Positions 1-7,265 of a stretch of DNA of 64,000 nucleotides are shown piece after piece. Every line of letters starts with the position of its first letter. The first letter of the stretch is position 1. The notes beneath the pieces were generated by a model. The model saw only the letters and a program-made list of their open reading frames with translations, made no database searches and had not been told where the DNA came from. Origin of the DNA: Streptomyces halobius (lineage in GTDB: Bacteria; Actinomycetota; Actinomycetes; Streptomycetales; Streptomycetaceae); contig NZ_CP086322.1 in NCBI RefSeq assembly GCF_023277745.1, positions 930,001-994,000 of the forward strand. Direction: 5' to 3'. The position numbers were made by a program, and so were the translations under genes.

Positions 1-561
1 CACCACGTCGAGGTCTTCCGCGGCCACTACGCGCACGGCACCACCGCCCACCTGATGGCCGGCCGGGCCATCGCCCGCGCTCAGCAGTGGGTCTTCCAAC
101 GGGCTCTGGACAAACCCCTGTTCGTCGATGCCGAAGCGGAGAAGCACCTGACCGAGCCGGAGACCGCTAAAGCGGCGGGCCTGAGCGAGGGCCAGGCCCG
201 CGACATGCTCGCGGGACAGCTGGACATGGGCCTGGCCCACTGCCGTGACCCCTACGACTCGCCGTTCACCACCGGCAGCCAGCCGTGCCATGTCGCTCCG
301 GCAATGTGCATGCTCTGCCGCAACGCGGTCGTCTTCACCAGCCAGCTGCCGCGGCTGTTGATGCTCGCCGATCACATCGAGACCATGCGGGCGAGGCTGG
401 AACCGCCCCGCTGGCAGGCTCTTTGGGGCCGTCAGGCAGCCGCTCTGACGGAGTTGTTCACCGAGTACGCCGAGTACATCCCGGCAGCCCGCCAGGAGAT
501 CGAGGACAAGCGGCTCACCCTGCATCTGCCGCTGGGTCTGCGGACGGAGTACGACCGATGA
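1..561 (+). CDS. Tyrosine recombinase, C-terminal part (TnpA-like), 5' end outside window
   Basis: The frame is open from base 1, so this is the 3' end of a longer gene. The first codons read HHVEVFRGHYAHGTTAHLMAG. The Tyr at bases 28-30, followed by a His-rich turn and the basic/aromatic RAIARAQQW, resembles the catalytic-tyrosine end of phage-type integrases. The remaining ~150 residues contain Cys and His pairs and are probably a partner-contact tail. The stop overlaps the next recombinase in an ATGA, so the two are translationally coupled. Two recombinases plus a small third protein is the Tn554 TnpA-TnpB-TnpC arrangement. Assignment to that system is inference from order and fold, because the catalytic Arg/His box lies outside the window. 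Confidence 0.68.
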   Translation, partial: HHVEVFRGHYAHGTTAHLMAGRAIARAQQWVFQRALDKPLFVDAEAEKHLTEPETAKAAGLSEGQARDMLAGQLDMGLAHCRDPYDSPFTTGSQPCHVAPAMCMLCRNAVVFTSQLPRLLMLADHIETMRARLEPPRWQALWGRQAAALTELFTEYAEYIPAARQEIEDKRLTLHLPLGLRTEYDR

Positions 562-3035
562 TGCCCACCCCGGCCCCGCTGCCAGCCCCGGTCTCGGACG
601 TCTTCGGCGACGACGAGCCGGTCTTCGGCACCGCCCACCACTTGCTCGACGGCATCGCAGTGCCGGTCTTCGGCGAGAGGCGGTCCTGGCCCGGCGACTG
701 CATCCGCCGCCCCAGCAACCGGCCGAAGGCAATGTGGACCGTCTACTTCCCGCTCGATGATCCACAGCGGAATCTGCAGCTGCGGGAAGTCGCCTTCGCC
801 CTGCTCAACCCCACCCACCGCATCCTGCGGCAGGCGTCGGTCTTCCTGATGGCCGAACCGCCCTCACTGAGTACGGTCGCCCAGGCCTGCCTCAAGATCA
901 ACATGGTGATGCGGTGGGCCCAGACCCACGGATGGCCTGCTGACCTGGGGCAATGGAGCCCCGATGACTGGCAGGAGTTCCTGGACGACCAGGCCCGGGA
1001 GAACGGCGCCGCCGTGCTGCGGCACTTCGTCCATGCCGTCCGCCGTCTGGCCGAGGTCTCCGCGGCCGTCACCGGCATCAGTGACTTCACCGACCCCTGG
1101 AAGGACGAGTCCGCCGTCGAAGTCGCCCGCCGGACCGCGGCCGTCGTCGAGAAGTACGGCGACGGCCTGTCGACCCCCTCGATCCCGCCGGCGACCTGGT
1201 GGCCGCTGCTGCGGGCGGCCTGGACCTACATCCACACCTTCGCCCCCGACATCCTGGACCTGTGCGACAAGCTCGCCGAGGACCTCAAGGTCACGCGGAC
1301 CGGCGGGGCCTCTCACACCAGTTCCGCCGAGCTGGACGACAAGGTCACCAAGTGGCTGGCCGATCCCGCCCACGCGGTCCCCGTCCACGTGGTCGACTGG
1401 AACCGGGCCGAGGCCGGGGCGCCCGTCTGGACCACCCTGAGCCAGCTGATCACCGGCGGAGCCACGGCCTGCCTCTTCGGCCGCGGCAACCATGTCAACG
1501 GCCGCCAGAAAGCCCGCCGGGACATGGTCATGGAGGCCGCCGCCGAGGGACAAGTACAGCCGATCGCCGGACGCGACGGGATCGCGGCGACGAGCGGGCA
1601 GATCTACGTCCCGCGCTCGCGCCGCCCGGAGGGCCGCACGGCCAGGGAACTGGACCAGGTGCTGGCCGCCTGGCTGGCCGAGCCCGGCAACCGGGTCCCG
1701 GTCCGGGACCGGGACGATGCCGCCGGCGCCGCGGGCACCCCGGTCTATGGCATCCTCGCCCGGCACGTCTTCCAGCGGGGCAAAGCCGATCTCTTCGCGC
1801 ACTCGGCCACCGGCCTCAGGCGCCGGGCGATGGTCGCCGAGGCCGTCGCCGCGGGCCGGGTCGCTCCCGTCGTCGGCGAGGCGACCCACCGCTACCTCAC
1901 GATCGACTGCCCCGGGTTCGCCCTGGTCACCGGCCCGGACGGGGAACCAAGGCCCTGGCGGACGACGATCAACCGCCGCGAGCTCGACGACGAACTGCGG
2001 ATGATCAGAGCTGCCTGCTATTGCTTCGTCGCGGGGCTGAGTCTGATGAGGGACAGTGAGATCCAGGAGATCGAACGCGGGGCTCTGACCACCTACTTCG
2101 GGTCGCCCGCCATCGCTTCCCGCAAGATCAAACGCGACCCGTCCCAGCCCGAGCTGTTCTGGTGGGTCATCGAGCCGGTCGCCGAAGCCCTCGCCGTCGC
2201 CGAGCGGCTGTCCTGGCACTCTTCCCACCTCTTCGCGACCCTGCGGCCGCCGACCGGCAAGCAGCTGATGGGGCGTCGGGGCATCGAGGCCGCCGACGAC
2301 ATTGACTTCTTCATCGAGCACGTCAACGCGGACCGCGACCGCACCAGGCTCCCTCAGATCCCGCTCGCGCACGTGAGACCGCACATGTTCCGGAGAACCA
2401 TGTCTCTCATCACCGGCCGCGAACCGGACTCCGAGATCGCTCTTGGACTGCAGCTCAAGCACGCCGCCCGGCGGGCCCTCGCGAACCGCACCACTGTGAA
2501 CTACGGCCAGATGGACGCGAAATGGGCCAAGGAGTTCGATCACGAGCTGGAGTGGGCCGCAGCCCGCAAGCTGGTCGATCTCCTCAAGGCCCGCCGCGCC
2601 GGCGAAACCGTCGCGGTCGGCCCCGGCGCCGCCCGCTTCCATGCCCGGCTCGACAACGTCATCGACACCCATCTGCGGGCCCAGGTCGCCGATGAACGGG
2701 CCCAGGTCGCCCTGCTTCACGCCGAGTTCCCCGATCTTCACCTGGGCACTCTCAATCACTGCATGTGGGACGCGGGACAGGCCGAGTGCCAGAACGGACT
2801 GCCTGCCGATCAGCGGGGCGAAGCCCCGCTGATCGGGGCCTGCAAACCGGCCCGCTGCCGCAACTCCACCGTCACCCCCGCACACGCGCCGATCTGGCTC
2901 GCCGAGGAAGAGGACCTGATCGCGATGGCCAAGGACCGCCGCCTGGCCCCGCCCCGCCGCGAGGCCGTGCTGATCGAACTCGCCGACGTCCAGCGGATCA
3001 CCCAGGCGTTCAAGGACCAGAAGGACGGCCACTGA
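558..3035 (+). CDS. Large tyrosine recombinase (TnpB-like), 825 aa
   Basis: The start is the ATG of the ATGA overlap with the upstream recombinase. A full catalytic set is visible: Arg about 498 (LMRDSEI), His609-x-x-Arg612 (PHMFRR), His635 (LQLKHAA) and Tyr about 649 (VNYGQMD), in the order expected of tyrosine site-specific recombinases. The N-terminal 450 residues hold a core-binding-like region and a long insertion, much larger than lambda-type integrases. The tail has a Cys cluster (CMWDAGQAECQ, CKPARCRN) that recurs in the fragment at 62.6 kb. It should cut and rejoin DNA together with the upstream recombinase and the small protein that follows. Its stop overlaps the next start. Confidence 0.85.
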   Translation: MMPTPAPLPAPVSDVFGDDEPVFGTAHHLLDGIAVPVFGERRSWPGDCIRRPSNRPKAMWTVYFPLDDPQRNLQLREVAFALLNPTHRILRQASVFLMAEPPSLSTVAQACLKINMVMRWAQTHGWPADLGQWSPDDWQEFLDDQARENGAAVLRHFVHAVRRLAEVSAAVTGISDFTDPWKDESAVEVARRTAAVVEKYGDGLSTPSIPPATWWPLLRAAWTYIHTFAPDILDLCDKLAEDLKVTRTGGASHTSSAELDDKVTKWLADPAHAVPVHVVDWNRAEAGAPVWTTLSQLITGGATACLFGRGNHVNGRQKARRDMVMEAAAEGQVQPIAGRDGIAATSGQIYVPRSRRPEGRTARELDQVLAAWLAEPGNRVPVRDRDDAAGAAGTPVYGILARHVFQRGKADLFAHSATGLRRRAMVAEAVAAGRVAPVVGEATHRYLTIDCPGFALVTGPDGEPRPWRTTINRRELDDELRMIRAACYCFVAGLSLMRDSEIQEIERGALTTYFGSPAIASRKIKRDPSQPELFWWVIEPVAEALAVAERLSWHSSHLFATLRPPTGKQLMGRRGIEAADDIDFFIEHVNADRDRTRLPQIPLAHVRPHMFRRTMSLITGREPDSEIALGLQLKHAARRALANRTTVNYGQMDAKWAKEFDHELEWAAARKLVDLLKARRAGETVAVGPGAARFHARLDNVIDTHLRAQVADERAQVALLHAEFPDLHLGTLNHCMWDAGQAECQNGLPADQRGEAPLIGACKPARCRNSTVTPAHAPIWLAEEEDLIAMAKDRRLAPPRREAVLIELADVQRITQAFKDQKDGH

Positions 3036-3433
3036 TGCCGGTCTCCGCCGCCACCGCAACCAAGCTGCGGGAGGCCATGCAGCGGCTTCTCGCGGGTGAG
3101 CCCATCCGCACCAACGGGGCTCTGACCAAGGAGAACCTGGCCCGCGAGGCCGGAGTCAGCCACGCGACCATCCACCGGGCCGAGGACATCCTTGCCGAGT
3201 GGGACGCCAAGGTCCCCCGCCAGATCCTGCGGACGCCAGGTGAAGTCCGCCGGGACGAGGACATCGACACCCTTCGCCGACAACTCCGTGAAGCGAAACA
3301 GCAGATCACCGAGTTGAACGGCAAGCTCGACGCCCTCGCCACCGTCACCGCGAACCTCTACCACGAGAACCTTGCCCTGCGGCGCAAACAAGGACAGAAC
3401 CGGCGGATGGCAGCCCTCCCGGACGCCAACTGA
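3035..3433 (+). CDS. Small HTH/coiled-coil recombinase accessory protein (TnpC-like), 132 aa
   Basis: The ATG overlaps the recombinase stop (TGATG). Residues 20-55 (LTKENLAREAGVSHATIHRA) are a clear helix-turn-helix. Residues 75-115 are a charged heptad-like helix (LRRQLREAKQQITELNGKLDAL). Size, position after two tyrosine recombinases and architecture fit the third protein of Tn554-type elements, which sets orientation and efficiency of integration. A relative with the same plan lies at 63013-63417. It could also be read as a stand-alone regulator, but the overlap argues for the recombinase operon. Confidence 0.72.
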   Translation: MPVSAATATKLREAMQRLLAGEPIRTNGALTKENLAREAGVSHATIHRAEDILAEWDAKVPRQILRTPGEVRRDEDIDTLRRQLREAKQQITELNGKLDALATVTANLYHENLALRRKQGQNRRMAALPDAN

Positions 3434-3550
3434 CCACCACAGTCCCGGCCCGCGACGTCAGCCACCCCAACCAGGGGCCGGTGTCCTCCGGCGCGGACGG
3501 ACCGCCGCCACAACGAAACGGTTTCGCGCCGGAGGATGCCGGGCGAGCGG

Positions 3551-3581
3551 GGTCCAGGGGCCGGCGAAGGCCCCTGGGACC
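3551..3581 (+). terminator. Hairpin after the recombinase operon
   Basis: The arms GGTCCAGGGGCC and GGCCCCTGGGACC (one bulge) enclose a 6-base loop, 118 bases after the tnpC-like stop. There is no T-run, as is common for actinobacterial terminators. The surrounding non-coding stretch 3434-3679 also holds a GC-rich inverted repeat (CTCCGGCGCG / CGCGCCGGAG, about 3487-3536) and no credible gene. The end of the recombinase element probably lies in this stretch, but I cannot identify the exact border. Confidence 0.45.
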
Positions 3582-3679
3582 ACCGGCTCACACCACCACG
3601 CATTCACCCGAACGGAGGGTTCACGCTGAGACACAGCCCAGCCCTCCACCCCGCCGCTTGTCCCTGACAGACGATGCGA

Positions 3680-4690
3680 TCACCGCAGGTCCCTGTCGAC
3701 TGAGACACCCCAACTGTTCCTAACGTCGGCCGGGAGCTGGTAGCCGTCCTCGGACGGGACGGCGTCGCGCATGCGGAACTGCAGCCCGGTGCCGGTGTCC
3801 CAGTCGTTGATGGTCTGCAGGCTGTCGCTGTTGAACAGATCGACACGGCCATCGAAGACGTCGGTGTCGCCGTTCTTCCAGGTGATGTGGGCCTCGATCC
3901 GCGAGCCGGCGTGCTCGCTGCGCTTGATGTTCAGGTCACCGATCACCTCAGCGAACGACTCGCCCAGGCGCAGCTCGAAGGCGATCGCCCGCAGGTGGTC
4001 GAAGTTGATGTCGTACTTCCGGGAGAAGTCGACGATCTCGGCCACCTGCTTCTCGGCCACTCCGGGCACCTGGTCGCGCAGGTAGGTGGCCACCGTCTCG
4101 GGCTCGGGGTAGGCGAAGCGCATGTGGTAGTGGAAGCGGCCGGGGCGGTTGAGCATGTAGTCGTTGACGCGGTGCAGCTCGTTGACCGACAGGACGTAGA
4201 GGCGCTTCGTTGTGCTCAGCCCGTCGAACAGGCTCAGGAACTGGTTCTGCGACTCGTCATCCTCGTTGGAGAAGATCTTCTCGAACTCGTCGAAGACGAC
4301 GACGACTTCGCCCAGCTCGTCGAGGAAGGCGGCGAGCCCCGGCGTGTCGTGCTGCACAAGCACGGTGGGCAGGTGGTGTTCCTCGCGCATCCGCTCGGCG
4401 AGCAGGCGGAGCATGAGGCTCTTACCCATGCCCTTGTCGCCGGAGAGGATGACGCCGAGCGAGCGGTCCATGGCGGAGTAGTCGGTGACGATCCGCTGTA
4501 CACGGGAGGCGTGGCTGCCGTAGACGGTCTCTTCGGCGGATGCCAGCGGCTCCGTCTGGCGCAGGCTGTAGCCGGTCATCTGAGAGAAGGAGATCGTGTA
4601 GGTGGCCACGGGCAGATCGGCGAAGGTCTGCACGGAGTCCCCGTAGAGGCGGAACTCCCCGCCGGAGGCGACGATCGTGGATGCGGGCAT
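3680..4690 (-). CDS. AAA+ ATPase, 336 aa
   Basis: The start at MPAST was chosen over upstream frame extensions because GAGAAG sits just before it. Walker A is GDKGMGKS (residues 84-91) and Walker B is VVVFDEFEK (130-138). A sensor-like segment (LYVLSVNEL, then an RPGRFHY arginine-finger-like box) follows near 165-190. This is the layout of a classic single-module AAA+ protein acting as an oligomeric remodeller. The C-terminal 100 residues look like a separate small beta-rich domain. It is the most promoter-distal gene of the minus-strand ATPase/replication block at 3.7-20 kb. The substrate is unknown; the neighbouring helicase, Clp-like and MoxR ATPases suggest DNA or protein remodelling. Confidence 0.82.
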   Translation of the reverse strand: MPASTIVASGGEFRLYGDSVQTFADLPVATYTISFSQMTGYSLRQTEPLASAEETVYGSHASRVQRIVTDYSAMDRSLGVILSGDKGMGKSLMLRLLAERMREEHHLPTVLVQHDTPGLAAFLDELGEVVVVFDEFEKIFSNEDDESQNQFLSLFDGLSTTKRLYVLSVNELHRVNDYMLNRPGRFHYHMRFAYPEPETVATYLRDQVPGVAEKQVAEIVDFSRKYDINFDHLRAIAFELRLGESFAEVIGDLNIKRSEHAGSRIEAHITWKNGDTDVFDGRVDLFNSDSLQTINDWDTGTGLQFRMRDAVPSEDGYQLPADVRNSWGVSVDRDLR

Positions 4691-4745
4691 GAAGACTTCT
4701 CGCTTTCGCGGGAGTATGTGGGTGGTGGTGGCAGCACAGCGGTGC

Positions 4746-4835
4746 TCAACGGATGGGCAGCACGCTGCTGTCCGGGCGGTAGACGCCCTCGCCCTCATCG
4801 AGCACGGACTCGGTGAGGGTGACGGTGGCCGGCAT
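4746..4835 (-). CDS. Possible 29-aa small protein
   Basis: A short ATG frame reads MPATVTLTESVLDEGEG and ends in VLPIR. The composition is acidic and protein-like, not the Arg/Ala/Pro drift seen in shadow frames. It lies 55 bases upstream of the AAA+ start in the same direction, so it could be a leader peptide for that gene. No strong Shine-Dalgarno is visible, hence the low confidence. Confidence 0.3.
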   Translation of the reverse strand: MPATVTLTESVLDEGEGVYRPDSSVLPIR

Positions 4836-4969
4836 CAGGCGTGTTGGCGGCGCGGCGCCAGGTTCGCGGCGGGGTTGAACGTGACTGGTCTCCGCGGCCG
4901 CGTGGTCGTAGGGTCCTGCGTCATGCCGCGAGTCGACGCAGGCCCGGCGATACCCTTGGGTCGTTCAGT

Positions 4970-5472
4970 TCAGAAGCGGTCGCCGATCTCGACGCTGTCG
5001 TACTCCTCGCGCGTGACGGTTTCCCAGCCGGTCACATCGCCTTCCTTCAGCTGCAGTTCCCACTTCGCGGGCGTTCTGTAGCCCTTGAAGACGGGCACGG
5101 TGGTGATTCCGCACCGGGCCGAGGAGTCATCCTTGTCCGGTGTGCGTGGACTCGGTGTCGAGCGCGGTGGCCTCTTCTTCGAGGTGTCGGTGCCCGGTGC
5201 TGCTGCTCGTCCGGCCGGGCGTTGGACGTGTCAGCGGGGGACTTGGGCTTGGGCACCGGCCTGGTGAGCGTGGTCCGGAGCGTCTGGGTGCGCGTGGACC
5301 GGCAGGGGGCCGGCCTCTCGATCTGCTCGTAGATGGGGCCCTTGGCGGCCCGGCTGCGCTTGTCGATGACCTTGCCGTGGTCGAGGTCGGTGCCGGTGCA
5401 TCCGACGAGCGTGATGGCTGCGGTGATGGTGGCTGCGGCCGTGATAGCCGACCGCACGGCGATAGGGTGCAT
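4970..5472 (-). pseudogene. Frameshifted lipoprotein gene
   Basis: The N-terminal frame starts at MHPIAVRSAITAAATIT and continues ITLVGC, a lipoprotein signal peptide with a lipobox (LVGC, Cys about 24), followed by HGKVIDKRSRAAKGPIYEQIERP. The C-terminal frame, one base out of register, ends with KWELQLKEGDVTGWETV and an EYDSVEIGDRF tail, a compact domain that looks coding. The two frames overlap from about 5230 to 5050 within a Pro/Lys/Arg-rich linker, so a one-base change there would join them into about 165 residues. I read it as one secreted lipoprotein gene broken by an indel; a sequencing error is the alternative. The function of the C-terminal domain is not known to me. Confidence 0.55.
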
Positions 5473-5560
5473 GAAGTGTCCTTGAGCTGTAGCGGGGGAA
5501 CCGGTCAGGCGGTGGGGCGGGGCGGCCGCAGGATGGCTGAACGTGGCCCGCCCCGCGTGT

Positions 5561-5967
5561 TCAGGCCTGGGGAAAGCCCGTTGCCAGACGGCTGTAGAGC
5601 TCTGCGCTGGACAGGGCCAGCGGGTTGGAGCCGACAGCATTGACGCCGGTATTGCCCGGGCGGCGGGAGAGCAGTTCGAACTGTCGCATCTCGCCGAACG
5701 GAACGAACTGCCGGCGCACGTTCTCGTTCTGGGTCGCCCGGAGGAAGGAAAGCTGGCGTGGATGCCTTGTGCGCGCTGGAGGCGCGGAAGTGCTCCAGCA
5801 CTGCTTCCATGGCCGAATGGTACTGCTTTCCCCCATGCTCCCTAGGGAGTTGTGCAGCTCGGCGATGCGGCCCTGGTCGGCGCCGAGTGCGACGTCGACG
5901 AAGATCTGGGAGCGGCGGAACAGGCCGCCTCGCGTGAGGGTGTGCCTTCCGCCGGTGCTTTGCTCAA
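5561..5967 (-). pseudogene. Decayed unknown gene with several frameshifts
   Basis: Coding-like segments sit in alternating frames: MSKAPAEG (TTG at 5967, overlapping the SsgA-like stop), then RRSQIFVDVALGADQGRIAE, then MEAVLEHFRASSAHKAST, then NENVRRQFVPFGEMRQFELL running to the stop. At least three one-base shifts are needed to read through about 130 residues. The gene looks coupled to the upstream SsgA-like gene. I do not recognise the family. Together with the broken lipoprotein gene next door, this suggests local decay in 5.0-6.0 kb. Confidence 0.45.
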
Positions 5968-6377
5968 CGGGTCAAAAGCTCGTCGAGGAAGCTGTCGATG
6001 TCGACGAATTCAGACTCCTGGCCTGCGGGGACGACCTCGAAGGTCTTGGCGAGCCATGCCTTGACGGAAGCTGCCGGTCCTTCAAGGCGGGCGTATCCGT
6101 AGGGAGATTCCAGTTCGATGCTAAGGCGGCGGTTCTGGTGAGGGCCGATCGGAGTGATCTTCACGTCGCCGATGCCAGCGGGTGCGGTGAGGCCCTGGTC
6201 GAGCAGTTCCCGGGCGAACGTCCACCGGACCACCTTGTCGGGCGTGACGTCGAAGGAGAACTGCACCGCGTAGGGGTCGGTGTCCTTGTAGTACAGCCGC
6301 ACGGGGACGAATACACGCGTGTCCGCGCTGGCCACGAGCGTCATGCGGGTCTTCAGTTCCAGGCCGGGAAAGCCCAT
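5964..6377 (-). CDS. SsgA-family (SALP) sporulation/cell-division regulator, 137 aa
   Basis: The start MGFPGLELKTRM has AGGAA eight bases upstream. The body matches the SsgA/SsgB fold signature: a beta strand, then DPYAVQFSFDV, then VRWTFARELLDQGLTAPAG, then GDVKITP, and an acidic C-terminal helix (FVDIDSFLDELL). Length is typical of the family. SsgA-like proteins occur in sporulating actinomycetes and position septa and FtsZ. A plasmid copy could influence host sporulation so that the element is partitioned into spores; that role is inference. The stop overlaps the start of the next, decayed gene. Confidence 0.88.
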   Translation of the reverse strand: MGFPGLELKTRMTLVASADTRVFVPVRLYYKDTDPYAVQFSFDVTPDKVVRWTFARELLDQGLTAPAGIGDVKITPIGPHQNRRLSIELESPYGYARLEGPAASVKAWLAKTFEVVPAGQESEFVDIDSFLDELLTR

Positions 6378-6504
6378 GGGTGGATTCCTGTTCTTCGGCG
6401 GGAAAGCGTGGTGGAGGCGGGCGGCGGGAGGCAACGCCCGGCGATACTCGAACACCGCCGTCCCGCCGAGGTCGCTGTGCGGGGGGCATGGCGGGTGCGG
6501 TTTG

Positions 6505-7023
6505 CTACGCCTGGCGTTCTGCCAGGGCGTTGACGGCGAAGAGAACCTCGCCGTGGATGGCCCACTGGTCGAGGTAGTGCCAGGCTTCGGCATGGCTCTC
6601 GGCGAGCGGTTCGTCGTACGCCTTCGTGCCGGGCCGGGCGCTCTCGGGCAGCTTGTCGCGCACGGCGCGCCACTCGTCCTGGACGGCGTACAGGTGTTGG
6701 GTGGCCTCGCGTAGTTCCCGCACCTGCCAGGCGTAGCGCCGGGTCCGGTCGGAGGGAGCCAGCCGGGCGAGCTGCTGCTCGGCGACGTGCACGAGCTCGT
6801 CAGCGTGGTGGAACACCCGGCCGAACGCGGACAGGGTGTCGGCGTCGCGCTGCTGCTGACGCAGGCCGTAGGCGTCCTCGTCGTGGGGTTGGAAGGTCTC
6901 GGGGTCGGAGTGTCGACTGGAGTAGTGGTCCCAGGCGGCGAGGATCTGCCGGCCGTGCCGTAGGTAGAGGGCGAGTTGACGCAGATACAGCCGGTGTGCC
7001 CAGCTGCCGGGCTCGAGTGACAT
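6505..7023 (-). CDS. Hypothetical helical protein, 172 aa
   Basis: The chosen start is MSLEPGSW. The protein is rich in Arg, His, Leu and Gln and predicted almost all-helical, with long amphipathic stretches (HADELVHVAEQQLARL, ELREATQHLYAVQDEW). No signal peptide, membrane segment or catalytic motif is visible. A 31-codon frame with a strong Shine-Dalgarno lies just upstream. I do not recognise the family. Confidence 0.6.
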   Translation of the reverse strand: MSLEPGSWAHRLYLRQLALYLRHGRQILAAWDHYSSRHSDPETFQPHDEDAYGLRQQQRDADTLSAFGRVFHHADELVHVAEQQLARLAPSDRTRRYAWQVRELREATQHLYAVQDEWRAVRDKLPESARPGTKAYDEPLAESHAEAWHYLDQWAIHGEVLFAVNALAERQA

Positions 7024-7051
7024 CGTCAAGTAGGGCCTTTGGACGGTCGGT

Positions 7052-7147
7052 TCACCGGCCTGGCTCCTGGGGCTGGTCCGCAAGTCCTGAGCCGTGCTCG
7101 CCGGGGGCGAGGTCGTCGCAGGCGCCCTGTGTGCCGAAGACGGTCAT
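7052..7147 (-). CDS. 31-aa upstream ORF with strong Shine-Dalgarno
   Basis: The frame MTVFGTQGACDDLAPGEHGS (31 residues in all) is preceded by GAAGGAGG at ideal spacing and ends 29 bases before the next gene. The strong ribosome site on a short frame suggests a leader peptide or a genuine microprotein. No family is recognised. Confidence 0.45.
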   Translation of the reverse strand: MTVFGTQGACDDLAPGEHGSGLADQPQEPGR

Positions 7148-7197
7148 GGCGTGCCTCCTTCGGGCTGCGTCATTCAGAGGTGTGAAGTGTGGAAGAC

Positions 7198-7242
7198 CGC
7201 AGGGGCGGGAGTTCTCGACGAGCGAGACACCCGCCCCTGCGG
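7198..7242 (-). terminator. Terminator hairpin after the UvrD-like gene
   Basis: Perfect 13-bp arms (CCGCAGGGGCGGG and its complement) lie 24 bases after the UvrD-like stop. This is one of a series of single-gene hairpins on the minus strand. Confidence 0.7.
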
Positions 7243-7265
7243 CATGGGGTGGTGGCGGCGGTTGG

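Noticed and set aside
864..3059. 731-codon open frame antisense to the large recombinase
   Set aside because: Gly/Asp/Val/Arg-rich text typical of antisense frames in GC-rich DNA; the plus strand carries recombinase catalytic motifs.
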